Source: Streptomyces lomondensis (GTDB lineage: Bacteria > Actinomycetota > Actinomycetes > Streptomycetales > Streptomycetaceae). Taken from it: a stretch of 64,000 nt of DNA. Each line of letters opens with the position of its first letter. The first letter of the stretch is position 1. The stretch is from contig NZ_BMWC01000008.1 of assembly GCF_014651035.1 (NCBI RefSeq), positions 352,931 through 416,930 on the forward strand. Direction: 5' to 3'. A program made the translations under genes and the position numbers. Of the stretch, positions 1 through 9,876 are shown piece by piece. The notes under the pieces were generated by a model, which did not search any database, was not told the DNA's origin, and was given only the letters and a program-made list of their open reading frames with translations.

Positions 1-1
1 G

Positions 2-88
2 ATGCCGGAGGCGGCCGCCGCGCACCGCGTCGTGGAGGAGAGCGGCCACATCGGAAAGGTGCTGCTGATCGCCCCGCAGGGGGCCTGA
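2..88 (+). CDS. 3' end of zinc-type alcohol dehydrogenase/quinone oxidoreductase-like gene (partial)
   Basis: The first bases read in frame to a TGA at 86-88 and give a tail ending EESGHIGKVLLIAPQGA. An A/E-rich helix followed by HxVxESGHIGKVLL is the usual C-terminus of medium-chain NADPH:quinone oxidoreductases. Only about 28 residues lie inside the window, so no catalytic or cofactor residues can be seen. The call rests on this tail alone. Confidence 0.5.
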   Translation: MPEAAAAHRVVEESGHIGKVLLIAPQGA

Positions 89-128
89 CAGCCGAGCCAT
101 GCCGACAGCGGCGTTTCTGGGACCGTCC

Positions 129-734
129 CTAGACCCGCCGCAACCGCAGCGCGACGAACGCGAGGCCCAGTCCCAGCCCGATCAGCACCAGCCCGCCGCC
201 CAGCGGCAGGATGCGCAGGACCGGCCCGTTGGGACGCTCGGTGGTCGCGGCCTCGCGTACCGGCTGCTCCGTCGGCGCGGAGGGCACCGGCGCGGCCTCC
301 CGGGACGCCTCGGGTGCGGCGCTGGGGGCGTCGGCCTCCGGCCGCTCCTCGGTGTCCTGCGGCCGCCCCGGCCGCTCCCGCCCCTCACCCGCCCTGCTCC
401 CGGCCCTCGAGGGCTCGCCGGGCGCGGAGGGGGCGGACGGCGCGGGCAGGGCGGACGGCGCGGACGGTGCAGTGGGGGCGGCGGCGACCGCACCGGCCCC
501 GGCCTCTATGTCGTACGTGAGAACAGCGTCGTACGTGAGAACAGCGTCGTACCTGAGAACAGCGTCGTACGTGAGAACAGCACCGTGGGACGGAACGGAT
601 CCGTAGGGTGAGACGACCGCGCCCGCCCCCAGGGCGGCCACCAGTCCGGCCGCCCGCAGTGCGCGTAGCCATGGAGTCACGTTGGTGACCCCCTCCCGCC
701 GTGCCCGGTAGGGCAGATCGGCAAGTTCGGTCAT
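129..734 (-). CDS. membrane-anchored protein with hexapeptide repeats
   Basis: This is a 201-aa protein of unknown function. A hydrophobic segment near residues 28-42 (LRAAGLVAALGAGAVV) looks like an export signal. It is followed by four tandem copies of a six-residue unit (AVLTYD/AVLRYD) at about residues 51-74. A long Ala/Pro/Glu-rich linker follows. The protein ends in a hydrophobic stretch (LPLGGGLVLIGLGLGLAFVAL) and a basic tail (RLRRV), a topology like that of surface proteins tethered at the C-terminus. It has no LPxTG motif and no recognised domain. The gene is divergent from the PadR regulator with 83 bp between the starts, so PadR may control it. Confidence 0.7.
   Translation of the reverse strand: MTELADLPYRARREGVTNVTPWLRALRAAGLVAALGAGAVVSPYGSVPSHGAVLTYDAVLRYDAVLTYDAVLTYDIEAGAGAVAAAPTAPSAPSALPAPSAPSAPGEPSRAGSRAGEGRERPGRPQDTEERPEADAPSAAPEASREAAPVPSAPTEQPVREAATTERPNGPVLRILPLGGGLVLIGLGLGLAFVALRLRRV
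511..582. repeat. four tandem 18-bp repeats
   Basis: Unit tcgtacgtgagaacagcg occurs four times end to end at 511, 529, 547 and 565. The third copy has one change (cctgag) and the fourth ends in a. Eighteen bases keep the reading frame, so copy number can vary without breaking the membrane protein on the minus strand, where it encodes AVLTYD-type hexapeptides. Confidence 0.9.
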
Positions 735-817
735 ATCGAGGCAATCAGCCTCACATTCCCCCGGACATCCGGCATTCCGGGTTCGGCCGACGGGCGGAAT
801 CGCTGCACAATCCGGTT

Positions 818-1387
818 ATGTCGATACGTCACGGGCTGCTGGCGCTCCTGGCGGCCGGCCCCCGCTACGGCGCCCGCCTGCGCACGGACTTCGAGACCCG
901 CACCGGCGGGACCTGGCCGCTGAACATCGGGCAGGTCTACACGACGCTGGGCCGCCTGGAGCGGGACGGCATGGTGGTCCAGGACGGCGTCGACGAGGCG
1001 GGCAGGGCGCTGTACACGCTCACCGAGGCGGGCCGCGACGAGCTGCGGTCCTGGTACGCGCGCCCCGTGGAGCGGGCCGGGCCGCCGCGCGACGAGCTGG
1101 CGATCAAGCTGGTCATGGCGGTCGGCGCGGACGGCGTCGACGTACGGGAGGTCGTCGAGGCCCAGCGCCGGCACGTGACGCGGGCGCTGCACGACCATGT
1201 GCGGCAGCGGGCCGAGGCCCTGGCCGGGGCGCACGAGCACCCCCAGGAGATGGCCCGGCTGCTCGTCCTCGAACAGCTCGTCCTCCAGGCCGAGGCCGAG
1301 GTCCGCTGGCTGGACCACTGCGAAGCCCGCCTGATCCGTTTCACCCGCGAGGGGGAACCGCCCGCCGGGGAGCAACCCGGGGCCTGA
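818..1387 (+). CDS. PadR family transcriptional regulator
   Basis: This is a 189-aa regulator. Its N-terminus carries the PadR winged helix: HGLLALLAAGPRYGARL, then WPLNIGQVYTTLGRLERDG as recognition helix, and a wing reading ALYTLTEAGRDEL. The C-terminal half (about residues 90-180) is the helical Vir_C-like dimerisation domain, rich in Arg, Glu and Leu. The ATG at 818 was chosen because it places the HTH within the first ten residues, whereas the upstream extension lacks any family sequence. PadR proteins usually repress an adjacent membrane or efflux gene. The divergent membrane protein is the nearest candidate target. Confidence 0.88.
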   Translation: MSIRHGLLALLAAGPRYGARLRTDFETRTGGTWPLNIGQVYTTLGRLERDGMVVQDGVDEAGRALYTLTEAGRDELRSWYARPVERAGPPRDELAIKLVMAVGADGVDVREVVEAQRRHVTRALHDHVRQRAEALAGAHEHPQEMARLLVLEQLVLQAEAEVRWLDHCEARLIRFTREGEPPAGEQPGA

Positions 1388-1472
1388 GGAACACGTCTCC
1401 TCCAGCACGGTGGATCAGCCTCCCGTGGGGGCACCACGGAGGTGAGGTGCAGGCGTGCGAGAGAATGGCGGC

Positions 1473-2015
1473 ATGGAGATGCCGAGGAACGAAAGGTCGC
1501 CGGAGAACCCGCAGATCCTGGTCGTGGGCCAGGACGGCATGGCGCTCGGCGGCGGCAGCGGAGACGAGGAGTCCCGCGAGACCCCGGTCACGGAACAGGT
1601 GGAGCAGCCCGCCAAGGTCATGCGCATCGGCAGCATGATCAAGCAGCTTCTCGAAGAGGTGCGCGCTGCTCCCCTGGACGAGGCAAGCCGGGTCCGGCTC
1701 AAGGAGATCCACGCCAGTTCGGTGAAGGAGCTGGAGGACGGTCTGGCGCCCGAGCTGGTCGAGGAGCTGGAGCGGCTCTCCCTGCCCTTCACGGACGAGG
1801 CGACCCCGAGCGACGCGGAACTGCGCATCGCGCAGGCCCAGCTGGTCGGCTGGCTGGAGGGGCTGTTCCACGGCATCCAGACCACGCTGTTCGCCCAGCA
1901 GATGGCGGCCCGCGCCCAGCTGGAGCAGATGCGCCGCGCCCTCCCGCCGGGCATGAGCCACGACGGCCTCGACGAGCAGCACCCGGGCGGCCGTTCGGGC
2001 GGCCCGTACCTGTAG
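1473..2015 (+). CDS. bpa: bacterial proteasome activator Bpa (PafE family)
   Basis: This 180-aa protein matches the ATP-independent proteasome activator of actinobacteria, which forms a ring on the 20S core and opens its gate for unfolded substrates. The conserved core runs from about residue 45 to 160 (KVMRIGSMIKQLLEEVR, then LVGWLEGLFHGIQTTLF) and is a helical bundle. The C-terminus ends in GGPYL, equivalent to the GQYL tail that docks into the alpha ring. ATG at 1473 is preferred over an in-frame GTG at 1455 because a GAGAGAA Shine-Dalgarno-like stretch lies just upstream. It converges on the kinase gene and shares a strong terminator with it. Confidence 0.9.
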   Translation: MEMPRNERSPENPQILVVGQDGMALGGGSGDEESRETPVTEQVEQPAKVMRIGSMIKQLLEEVRAAPLDEASRVRLKEIHASSVKELEDGLAPELVEELERLSLPFTDEATPSDAELRIAQAQLVGWLEGLFHGIQTTLFAQQMAARAQLEQMRRALPPGMSHDGLDEQHPGGRSGGPYL

Positions 2016-2066
2016 ACCGCCAGGGACCCTGTAGACCTCCAGAGACCCTGTAGACCTCCAGGGACG
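2011..2066. repeat. three tandem copies of a 19-bp unit spanning the bpa stop codon
   Basis: Copies of tgtagacctccagggaccc start at 2011, 2030 and 2049, with one or two substitutions. The first contains the bpa stop codon TAG (2013-2015), so the array sits just past the reading frame and before the terminator. Confidence 0.8.
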
Positions 2067-2069
2067 AAA

Positions 2070-2103
2070 AAGGGGCCCGGCGGCCGAAGCCGCCGGGCCC
2101 CTT
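2070..2103. terminator. bidirectional intrinsic terminator between bpa and kinase gene
   Basis: The stem ggggcccggcggc (2072-2084) pairs perfectly with 2089-2101 around a CGAA loop. It is flanked by A residues on the left and TT on the right, so it can end transcripts from both converging genes. Confidence 0.85.
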
Positions 2104-2132
2104 CTCATGTCCGGGCCGTCATGTCCGGGCCG

Positions 2133-3779
2133 TCAGGACGGCGGGTTGCCCGTCGAGACGCTGAGCTCGATCTCGGGCATGTTCTCCGGGTCGACGTCGG
2201 TGTCGGCGGACGGGAACTGGTTCATGACGGTGCCGTCGCCGTAGGTGTTCTCGTCCACGTCCGTGGTCTTCAGCTGCCAGCCGGCCGCCTGGAGACAGGC
2301 CTTGACCGACGTGATGTTCTTGAACTTGAAGTCCGGGATCTGGATCTTGTCGGGGTCGTTGTACGACTCCCGCGGCTCCGTGCACTCCTCCGTGTCGATC
2401 GTCTTGGCGGTGTCCGGACCGCGGTAGCCGGGCTTCTTGGCCGCGGAAGCCGACGCCGACGCGCTCGCGCCGCCGCCCCCGCCCTGGTTGTCCTCGCCGC
2501 CGCTCAGCAGGAGCGCGGTGACCAGGCCGCCGACCGCGACGACGGACACGATGATCGAGCCGATGATCACCGGCCGGTTGCCCCTGCCACCGCCCGAGGC
2601 GGCCGGCGCGGTCTGGGGCGTGAGGTTGTACGGCGGCGGCGTCGACGGGCCCGGCTGCGGGGAGTACGCGGCCGGGGACGGCGTCTGGTAGCCGCCCTGC
2701 TGCGGATAGCCGTAGGCCGGGGACGGCGCCGACGGGGCGGGCGTGCCGTACGGGTTCGGGGGCGGGGTCGGCTGGTACGGCGTCTGGACCTGGCCCGAGG
2801 GCGCCGGGGTCGCCTGGTCGACCGGCGGGAAGACGGCCGAGCCGACGCCCGCGCCGCTCGGGGTCTGCGCCCCCGGGACGATGCTGGGCGGCGCGGCCCG
2901 GAAGGACGCCGCCACGCGCAGGCACTCGTCGCGCATGGCCTCGGCGCTGGGGAAGCGCTCGTTCGGGTTCTTCTTCAGCGCGCGGGCGATCAGGGCGTCC
3001 ACGGCCGGCGGCAGCGCGCGGTTGACCGAGGACGGAACCGGCGGTTCCTCCTGCACGTGCGCGTAGGCGATGGCCAGCGGCGAGTCCGCGTCGAACGGCA
3101 GCCGCCCGGTGACCAGTTGGAACAGCATGATGCCGACCGAGTAGAGGTCGGAGCGGGCGTCCACGCCGCGGCCGAGGGCCTGTTCCGGCGAGAGGTACTG
3201 CGGGGTGCCGACGACCATGCCGGTCTGCGTCATCGACGTCACACCGGACTGCATGGCGCGGGCGATGCCGAAGTCCATGACCTTGACCACGCCGCGCTTG
3301 GTCATCATCACGTTGCCCGGCTTGATGTCGCGGTGGACCAGCCCCATCTCGTGGCTGATCTCCAGCGCGGCCATCACATCGGCGGTGATCTTCAGTGCCT
3401 TGTCGGCGGGCATCGCCCCCTGCTGCCGGATGTCCTCGTCGAGCACCGAGCCGAGCGGGCGGCCCTCGACGTACTCCATGACGATGTACGGCGTCGTCAT
3501 GCCGTCGAGGGTGTCCTCGCCGGTGTCGAAGACCGAGACGATGTTGGTGTGCGTGAGCTTGGCCACGGACTGGGCCTCGCGGCGGAACCGCTCGCGGAAG
3601 GCCTGTTCCCGTCCGAGATCGGTGTGAAGTGTCTTGATCGCGACCTGTCGGTCGAGCACGCTGTCGTAGGCGAGGTGCACCGAGGCCATGCCGCCCTGGC
3701 CGAGGAGGTCACGCAGCTGATAGCGGCCACTGGCGAGCGCCCGCCCCGTGTACTGGCCCTGTGCGCCGTCCTGGCTCAT
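2133..3779 (-). CDS. transmembrane serine/threonine protein kinase with C-terminal PASTA-like domain
   Basis: This is a 548-aa PknB-type kinase. The kinase domain lies at about residues 18-290: Gly loop GQGGMASV, Lys49 in VAIKT, HRDIKPGN with catalytic Asp151, DFG at 169-171 and activation segment ending GTPQYLSPEQ. A Pro/Gln/Tyr-rich linker follows, then one membrane helix near residues 397-420 (IIGSIIVSVVAVGGLV). The external end is about 130 aa with one PASTA-like repeat (VKACLQAAGWQL, then VMNQFPSADTDVDP). ATG at 3779 follows a GGGGGACAGGGA ribosome site. Longer frames to 3881 add unrelated sequence. It is divergent from a second kinase and probably senses cell-wall fragments. Confidence 0.9.
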   Translation of the reverse strand: MSQDGAQGQYTGRALASGRYQLRDLLGQGGMASVHLAYDSVLDRQVAIKTLHTDLGREQAFRERFRREAQSVAKLTHTNIVSVFDTGEDTLDGMTTPYIVMEYVEGRPLGSVLDEDIRQQGAMPADKALKITADVMAALEISHEMGLVHRDIKPGNVMMTKRGVVKVMDFGIARAMQSGVTSMTQTGMVVGTPQYLSPEQALGRGVDARSDLYSVGIMLFQLVTGRLPFDADSPLAIAYAHVQEEPPVPSSVNRALPPAVDALIARALKKNPNERFPSAEAMRDECLRVAASFRAAPPSIVPGAQTPSGAGVGSAVFPPVDQATPAPSGQVQTPYQPTPPPNPYGTPAPSAPSPAYGYPQQGGYQTPSPAAYSPQPGPSTPPPYNLTPQTAPAASGGGRGNRPVIIGSIIVSVVAVGGLVTALLLSGGEDNQGGGGGASASASASAAKKPGYRGPDTAKTIDTEECTEPRESYNDPDKIQIPDFKFKNITSVKACLQAAGWQLKTTDVDENTYGDGTVMNQFPSADTDVDPENMPEIELSVSTGNPPS

Positions 3780-4124
3780 GTTCCCTGTCCCCCGTAGCCC
3801 TTGAAGGCGCCGCCGACCGTCGCTGATCCGTCGTTGATCCAACCGCCATTCCCGGCCAAGTCTGCCCCAGGGCACTGACACGTCAAGCGCGGTGCCCGTT
3901 CCGTGACCGTACGCGAAGGAAGCGTCGCGGAAGCGTTACAGGGGGCGTACGGCCGGTGCACAGAATTTGCACGACAGTGCGGAGTGAAGGTTTCATGGCC
4001 GGTCCGTCCCGTGCCGGTCCTGGCACCCGTCTCGGACCGGAGGCTTGCGCGGAGGCTGTAGCGTGGCCGACGGAGACCGTAACAACACCGCGCGCACCGC
4101 GGGCAGAAACGACGGCGAGGACTG
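3780..4124. other. divergent promoter region between two kinase genes
   Basis: These 345 bases hold no convincing gene. A small inverted repeat gtgca-(7)-tgcac lies at 3956-3972. A GC-rich stretch ending tgtagcgtgg near 4058-4067 resembles a Streptomyces -10 region for the rightward kinase. No firm -35 is visible. Confidence 0.4.
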
Positions 4125-5720
<1,596 letters not shown>

Positions 5721-5741
5721 CCGCCGCGGAAACGCATGATC

Positions 5742-5783
5742 CACGCGCGCGTGGGTCCCGGAGACGGGGCCCACGCGCGCGTG
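5742..5783 (+). terminator. hairpin terminator after kinase gene
   Basis: A 19-bp stem, cacgcgcgcgtgggtcccg with its complement at 5765-5783, closes a GAGA loop, with a single G-U pair. No T tract follows, which is common for Streptomyces terminators. It separates the kinase from the bkd operon. Confidence 0.7.
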
Positions 5784-5816
5784 CCGTTCCGGCACGCCGA
5801 GAAAAGAAGTCTTCCC

Positions 5817-5830
5817 GTGACCTGGGTCAC
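5817..5830. promoter_or_regulatory. inverted repeat upstream of bkd operon
   Basis: The sequence gtgac-ctgg-gtcac is a perfect 5+4+5 repeat about 280 bp before the bkdA start. The motif gggttaacgtgc just after it (5831-5843) is nearly repeated as gggtaacgtgcc at 5961-5972. It is a candidate operator; the regulator is unknown. Confidence 0.4.
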
Positions 5831-5902
5831 CGGGTTAACGTGCGGTAGCTCCGGCCTCCTGCAAGGCTGTGACCAGGGCCCCTTCCGGACCTCCCCGATT
5901 TA

Positions 5903-5916
5903 CTTGGATATCCAAG
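5903..5916. promoter_or_regulatory. 14-bp palindrome in the bkd leader region
   Basis: The sequence cttggatatccaag is a perfect palindrome. The flanking gattt and aaatc extend its symmetry imperfectly to about 27 bp (5897-5923). It is unusually AT-rich for this window and lies in a gene-free stretch 195 bp before bkdA. That is typical of a dimeric repressor site. Confidence 0.55.
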
Positions 5917-6110
5917 CAAAATCGCAGGTCAGGAGAGGTTTCACAGACATGTGACGCACTGGGTAACGTGCCTTTTGCAGGGCGCTCGCCGGGGCACCTG
6001 TCCCGCCTGTTCCCGGTCGAGTGGCACCCACCCCGTGCCCGGTGGTCGGAACAGGTGAGCCGCACTGGCCTACCGGTAACCCCGGGGGCCGGACCGACGG
6101 AGGAGCACAC

Positions 6111-7298
6111 GTGACCGTGGAGAGCACTGCCGCGCGCACACCGCGACGCAGCGCCGGAAGCAAGGCCGGCACCACCGGCACCAAGCGCACCACCCGCACA
6201 AAGAAGGACGCCGGCACCGAGCCCCAGCTCGTGCAGCTGCTGACGCCCGAGGGCAAGCGCGTCAAGAACGCCGAGTACGACAAGTACGTCGCCGGTGTCA
6301 CCCCGGAAGAGCTCCGCGGCCTCTACCGCGACATGGTGCTCACCCGCCGCTTCGACGCCGAGGCGACCTCCCTCCAGCGCCAGGGCGAGCTGGGCCTGTG
6401 GGCCTCGCTGCTCGGCCAGGAGGCCGCCCAGATCGGCTCCGGCCGGGCCCTGCGCGACGACGACTACGTCTTCCCCACCTACCGGGAGCACGGCGTCGCC
6501 TGGTGCCGCGGGGTGGACCCGACCAACCTGCTCGGCATGTTCCGCGGTGTGAACAACGGCGGCTGGGACCCGAACGGCAACAACTTCCAGCTCTACACGA
6601 TCGTCATCGGCTCCCAGACGCTGCACGCCACCGGCTACGCCATGGGCATCGCCAAGGACGGCGCGGACAGCGCGGTGATCGCCTACTTCGGCGACGGCGC
6701 CTCCAGCCAGGGCGACGTGGCCGAGTCGTTCACCTTCTCCGCGGTCTACAACGCCCCGGTCGTGTTCTTCTGCCAGAACAACCAGTGGGCCATCTCCGAG
6801 CCGACCGAGAAGCAGTCCCGCGTCCCGATCTACCAGCGCGCCCAGGGCTTCGGCTTCCCGGGCGTCCGCGTGGACGGCAACGACGTGCTCGGCTGCCTCG
6901 CGGTCACCCGGTGGGCCCTGGAGCGGGCCCGCTCCGGCGAGGGCCCGACCCTCGTCGAGGCGTTCACCTACCGCATGGGCGCCCACACCACCTCCGACGA
7001 CCCGACCCGCTACCGCGGCGACGAGGAGCGCCAGGCCTGGGAGGCCAAGGACCCGATCCTGCGCCTGCGCCGCTACCTGGAGGCCTCAAACCACGCGGAC
7101 GAGGGATTCTTCGCGGAACTGGAGGCCGAGTCCGAGGCGTTGGGCAAACGAGTGCGCGAGGCGGTCCGTGCCATGCCGGACCCGGACCACTTCGCCATCT
7201 TCGAGAACGTCTACGCGGACGGACACGCGCTCGTCGACGAGGAGCGCGCCCAGTTCGCCGCGTACCAGGCGTCGTTCGCCGATGAGGGGGGCAACTGA
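6111..7298 (+). CDS. bkdA: branched-chain 2-oxoacid dehydrogenase E1 alpha subunit
   Basis: This 395-aa subunit is half of the thiamine-diphosphate-dependent decarboxylase that acts on the keto acids of valine, leucine and isoleucine. The ThDP motif starts GDGASSQGDVAE near residue 194 and ends with the conserved Asn in FFCQNNQWAIS. The phosphorylation-loop region reads YRMGAHTTSDDPTRYR. The first 40 residues are a Lys/Thr/Arg-rich low-complexity extension. The GTG at 6111 has a GGAGGA ribosome site (6100-6105), whereas the open frame upstream from 6021 lacks one. It is the first gene of a three-gene operon. The acyl-CoA products prime branched fatty acid and polyketide synthesis. Confidence 0.93.
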   Translation: MTVESTAARTPRRSAGSKAGTTGTKRTTRTKKDAGTEPQLVQLLTPEGKRVKNAEYDKYVAGVTPEELRGLYRDMVLTRRFDAEATSLQRQGELGLWASLLGQEAAQIGSGRALRDDDYVFPTYREHGVAWCRGVDPTNLLGMFRGVNNGGWDPNGNNFQLYTIVIGSQTLHATGYAMGIAKDGADSAVIAYFGDGASSQGDVAESFTFSAVYNAPVVFFCQNNQWAISEPTEKQSRVPIYQRAQGFGFPGVRVDGNDVLGCLAVTRWALERARSGEGPTLVEAFTYRMGAHTTSDDPTRYRGDEERQAWEAKDPILRLRRYLEASNHADEGFFAELEAESEALGKRVREAVRAMPDPDHFAIFENVYADGHALVDEERAQFAAYQASFADEGGN

Positions 7299-7299
7299 C

Positions 7300-8277
7300 A
7301 TGGCCGACAAGATGGCTCTGGCCAAGGCGATCAACGAGTCGCTGCGCCGCGCTCTGGATTCCGACCCCAAGGTCCTGATCATGGGCGAGGACGTCGGCAA
7401 GCTCGGCGGTGTCTTCCGCGTGACGGACGGCCTCCAGAAGGACTTCGGCGAGAGCCGCGTCATCGACACCCCCCTCGCCGAGTCGGGCATCGTCGGCACG
7501 GCGATCGGCCTGGCCCTGCGTGGCTACCGCCCGGTGGTGGAGATCCAGTTCGACGGCTTCGTCTTCCCGGCCTACGACCAGATCGTCACGCAGCTCGCGA
7601 AGATGCACGCCCGCTCGCTGGGCAAGGTCAAGCTCCCGGTCGTCGTGCGCATCCCGTACGGCGGCGGCATCGGCGCGGTGGAGCACCACTCCGAGTCGCC
7701 CGAGGCGCTCTTCGCGCACGTGGCGGGCCTGAAGATCGTCAGCCCGTCTAACGCGTCGGACGCGTACTGGATGATGCAGCAGGCCATCCAGAGCGACGAC
7801 CCGGTGATCTTCTTCGAGCCCAAGCGCCGCTACTGGGACAAGGGCGAGGTCAACACCGAGGCGATCCCGGGCCCGCTGCACAGGGCCCAGGTGGTCCGCG
7901 AGGGCGCCGACCTGACCCTCGCCGCCTACGGCCCGATGGTGAAGCTCTGCCAGGAGGTCGCGGACGCGGCCGCCGAGGAGGGGCGGAACCTGGAGGTCCT
8001 GGACCTGCGCTCGGTCTCCCCGATCGACTTCGACTCGATCCAGGCGTCGGTGGAGAAGACGCGCCGCCTGGTCGTCGTCCACGAGGCCCCGGTGTTCTTC
8101 GGCTCGGGCGCGGAGATCGCCGCCCGGATCACGGAGCGCTGCTTCTACCACCTGGAGGCCCCGGTGCTCCGGGTCGGCGGCTACCACGCGCCGTACCCGC
8201 CGGCCCGCCTGGAGGAGGAGTACCTGCCGAACCTGGACCGGGTGCTGGATGCCGTCGACCGCTCGCTGGCGTACTGA
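7300..8277 (+). CDS. bkdB: branched-chain 2-oxoacid dehydrogenase E1 beta subunit
   Basis: This 325-aa transketolase-like subunit pairs with E1 alpha to form the ThDP site at the interface. It shows MGEDVGKLGGVFRVTDGL near the start, the FDGFVFPAYDQIV segment, a potassium/ThDP region around PYGGGIGAVEHHSES, and the C-terminal transketolase domain with LEVLDLRSVSPIDFDSI. The start lies one base after the bkdA stop, so translation is probably coupled. Length is normal for the family. Confidence 0.93.
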   Translation: MADKMALAKAINESLRRALDSDPKVLIMGEDVGKLGGVFRVTDGLQKDFGESRVIDTPLAESGIVGTAIGLALRGYRPVVEIQFDGFVFPAYDQIVTQLAKMHARSLGKVKLPVVVRIPYGGGIGAVEHHSESPEALFAHVAGLKIVSPSNASDAYWMMQQAIQSDDPVIFFEPKRRYWDKGEVNTEAIPGPLHRAQVVREGADLTLAAYGPMVKLCQEVADAAAEEGRNLEVLDLRSVSPIDFDSIQASVEKTRRLVVVHEAPVFFGSGAEIAARITERCFYHLEAPVLRVGGYHAPYPPARLEEEYLPNLDRVLDAVDRSLAY

Positions 8278-8287
8278 GGAGAGGGTC

Positions 8288-9718
8288 GTGACGACGATGA
8301 CGGAAGCGTCCGTACGCGAGTTCAAGATGCCGGACGTGGGCGAGGGGCTCACGGAGGCCGAGATCCTCAAGTGGTACGTCCAGCCCGGCGACACGGTCAC
8401 CGACGGCCAGGTGGTGTGCGAGGTCGAGACGGCCAAGGCGGCCGTCGAGCTGCCCATCCCGTACGACGGTGTCGTCCGGGAGCTGCACTTCCCCGAGGGC
8501 ACCACGGTCGACGTGGGCACGGCGATCATCGCGGTGGACGTGGGCGGAGGGGCCGCACAGGCCGAGCAGCGGCAGGCGGCTCCCAAGGCCGTCGAGGCCG
8601 TCGAGTCGGTCGAGGAGCCGAAGGCGGAAGGTTCCGGCTCCGGCAGGCAGCCGGTCCTGGTCGGCTACGGGGTGGCGACCTCGTCCACCCGCCGCCGCCC
8701 CCGCAAGGGTCCGGAGGTCCCGGTCCAGCAGGCCTCGACGGCGATCCAGACGGAGCTGAACGGCCACGCGCCGGCGGCCCCGGCCCCGACCGCCCCGGCC
8801 CCGGCCGGAGTGGACCGACCGCTGGCCAAGCCCCCGGTCCGCAAGCTGGCCAAGGACCTGGGCGTCGACCTGGCGACGGTCGTCCCGACCGGCCCGGACG
8901 GCATCATCACGCGCGAGGACGTGCACGCGGCGGTGGCCGCCACCGCGCCGAAGGCCCCCGAGCCGGAGGTGGCGCCCGCCCCGACAGCCGCCCCGGCACC
9001 GGCGTCGTACGACACCGCGCGCGAGACCCGTATCCCGGTCAAGGGCGTCCGCAAGGCGACGGCGGCGGCGATGGTCGGCTCGGCGTTCACGGCGCCGCAT
9101 GTCACGGAGTTCGTGACGGTCGACGTGACGCGCACGATGAAGCTGGTCGAGGAGCTGAAGGAGGACAAGGAGTTCGCGGGCCTGCGCGTGAACCCCCTCC
9201 TGCTGATCGCCAAGGCCCTGCTCGTCGCGATCCGGCGCCACCCGGAGATCAACGCGTCCTGGGACGAGGCGGCCCAGGAGATCGTGGTCAAGCACTACGT
9301 GAACCTGGGCATCGCGGCGGCGACCCCGCGCGGCCTGCTCGTGCCGAACATCAAGGACGCCCACGCCAAGACGCTGCCGCAGCTGGCCCAGGCGCTGGGC
9401 GAGCTGGTGGCGACGGCGCGGGACGGCAAGACGTCCCCGGCGGCCATGCAGGGCGGCACGGTGACGATCACCAACGTCGGCGTCTTCGGCGTCGACACGG
9501 GCACGCCGATCCTCAACCCCGGGGAGTCCGCGATCCTCGCGGTCGGCGCGATCAAGCTCCAGCCGTGGGTCCACAAGGGCAAGGTGAAGCCCCGTCAGGT
9601 CACCACTCTGGCCCTCTCCTTCGACCATCGCCTGGTCGACGGCGAGCTGGGCTCGAAGGTCCTGGCGGACGTGGCGGCGATCCTGGAGCAGCCGAAGCGG
9701 CTGATCACCTGGGCGTGA
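8288..9718 (+). CDS. bkdC: dihydrolipoamide acyltransferase (E2) of branched-chain 2-oxoacid dehydrogenase
   Basis: This 476-aa E2 core accepts the acyl group on a swinging lipoyl arm and passes it to CoA. Residues 8-85 form one lipoyl domain with the lipoylation site ETAKAA (Lys50). A linker rich in Ala/Pro/Glu follows, then a peripheral subunit-binding domain (PVRKLAKDLGVDLATV). The catalytic domain from about 240 carries the active-site HRLVDG (His447, Asp451). GTG at 8288 was chosen for the GGAGAGG just upstream; an in-frame ATG at 8297 is possible. No E3 gene is present, so dihydrolipoamide dehydrogenase must come from elsewhere. Confidence 0.92.
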   Translation: MTTMTEASVREFKMPDVGEGLTEAEILKWYVQPGDTVTDGQVVCEVETAKAAVELPIPYDGVVRELHFPEGTTVDVGTAIIAVDVGGGAAQAEQRQAAPKAVEAVESVEEPKAEGSGSGRQPVLVGYGVATSSTRRRPRKGPEVPVQQASTAIQTELNGHAPAAPAPTAPAPAGVDRPLAKPPVRKLAKDLGVDLATVVPTGPDGIITREDVHAAVAATAPKAPEPEVAPAPTAAPAPASYDTARETRIPVKGVRKATAAAMVGSAFTAPHVTEFVTVDVTRTMKLVEELKEDKEFAGLRVNPLLLIAKALLVAIRRHPEINASWDEAAQEIVVKHYVNLGIAAATPRGLLVPNIKDAHAKTLPQLAQALGELVATARDGKTSPAAMQGGTVTITNVGVFGVDTGTPILNPGESAILAVGAIKLQPWVHKGKVKPRQVTTLALSFDHRLVDGELGSKVLADVAAILEQPKRLITWA

Positions 9719-9727
9719 GCCGACCGA

Positions 9728-9766
9728 CGGCGGCTCCCTGTCCCACCTCGGGGCGGGGGGCCGCCG
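9728..9766 (+). terminator. hairpin terminator after bkdC
   Basis: The sequence cggcggctccc pairs with ggggccgccg on the right arm around a loop containing tgtcccacctcg. It is placed ten bases past the bkdC stop. Confidence 0.5.
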
Positions 9767-9876
9767 GCGTCTGTCCGCGAGGGTGAACCGGCGGGGGCCC
9801 GAAGCGCACAAGAAGCTGCTCGGATCCGCCCAAGTACCCCACAGTAAGAGGTTTAGCCGGACATACGATCACGTTC

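Noticed and set aside
511..582. Possible CRISPR array
   Set aside because: Repeats are 18 bp, directly adjacent without spacers, and in frame within a coding gene.
99..611. 170-aa plus-strand frame
   Set aside because: Antisense to the repeat-bearing membrane protein and made only of Arg/Gly/Pro-rich sequence.
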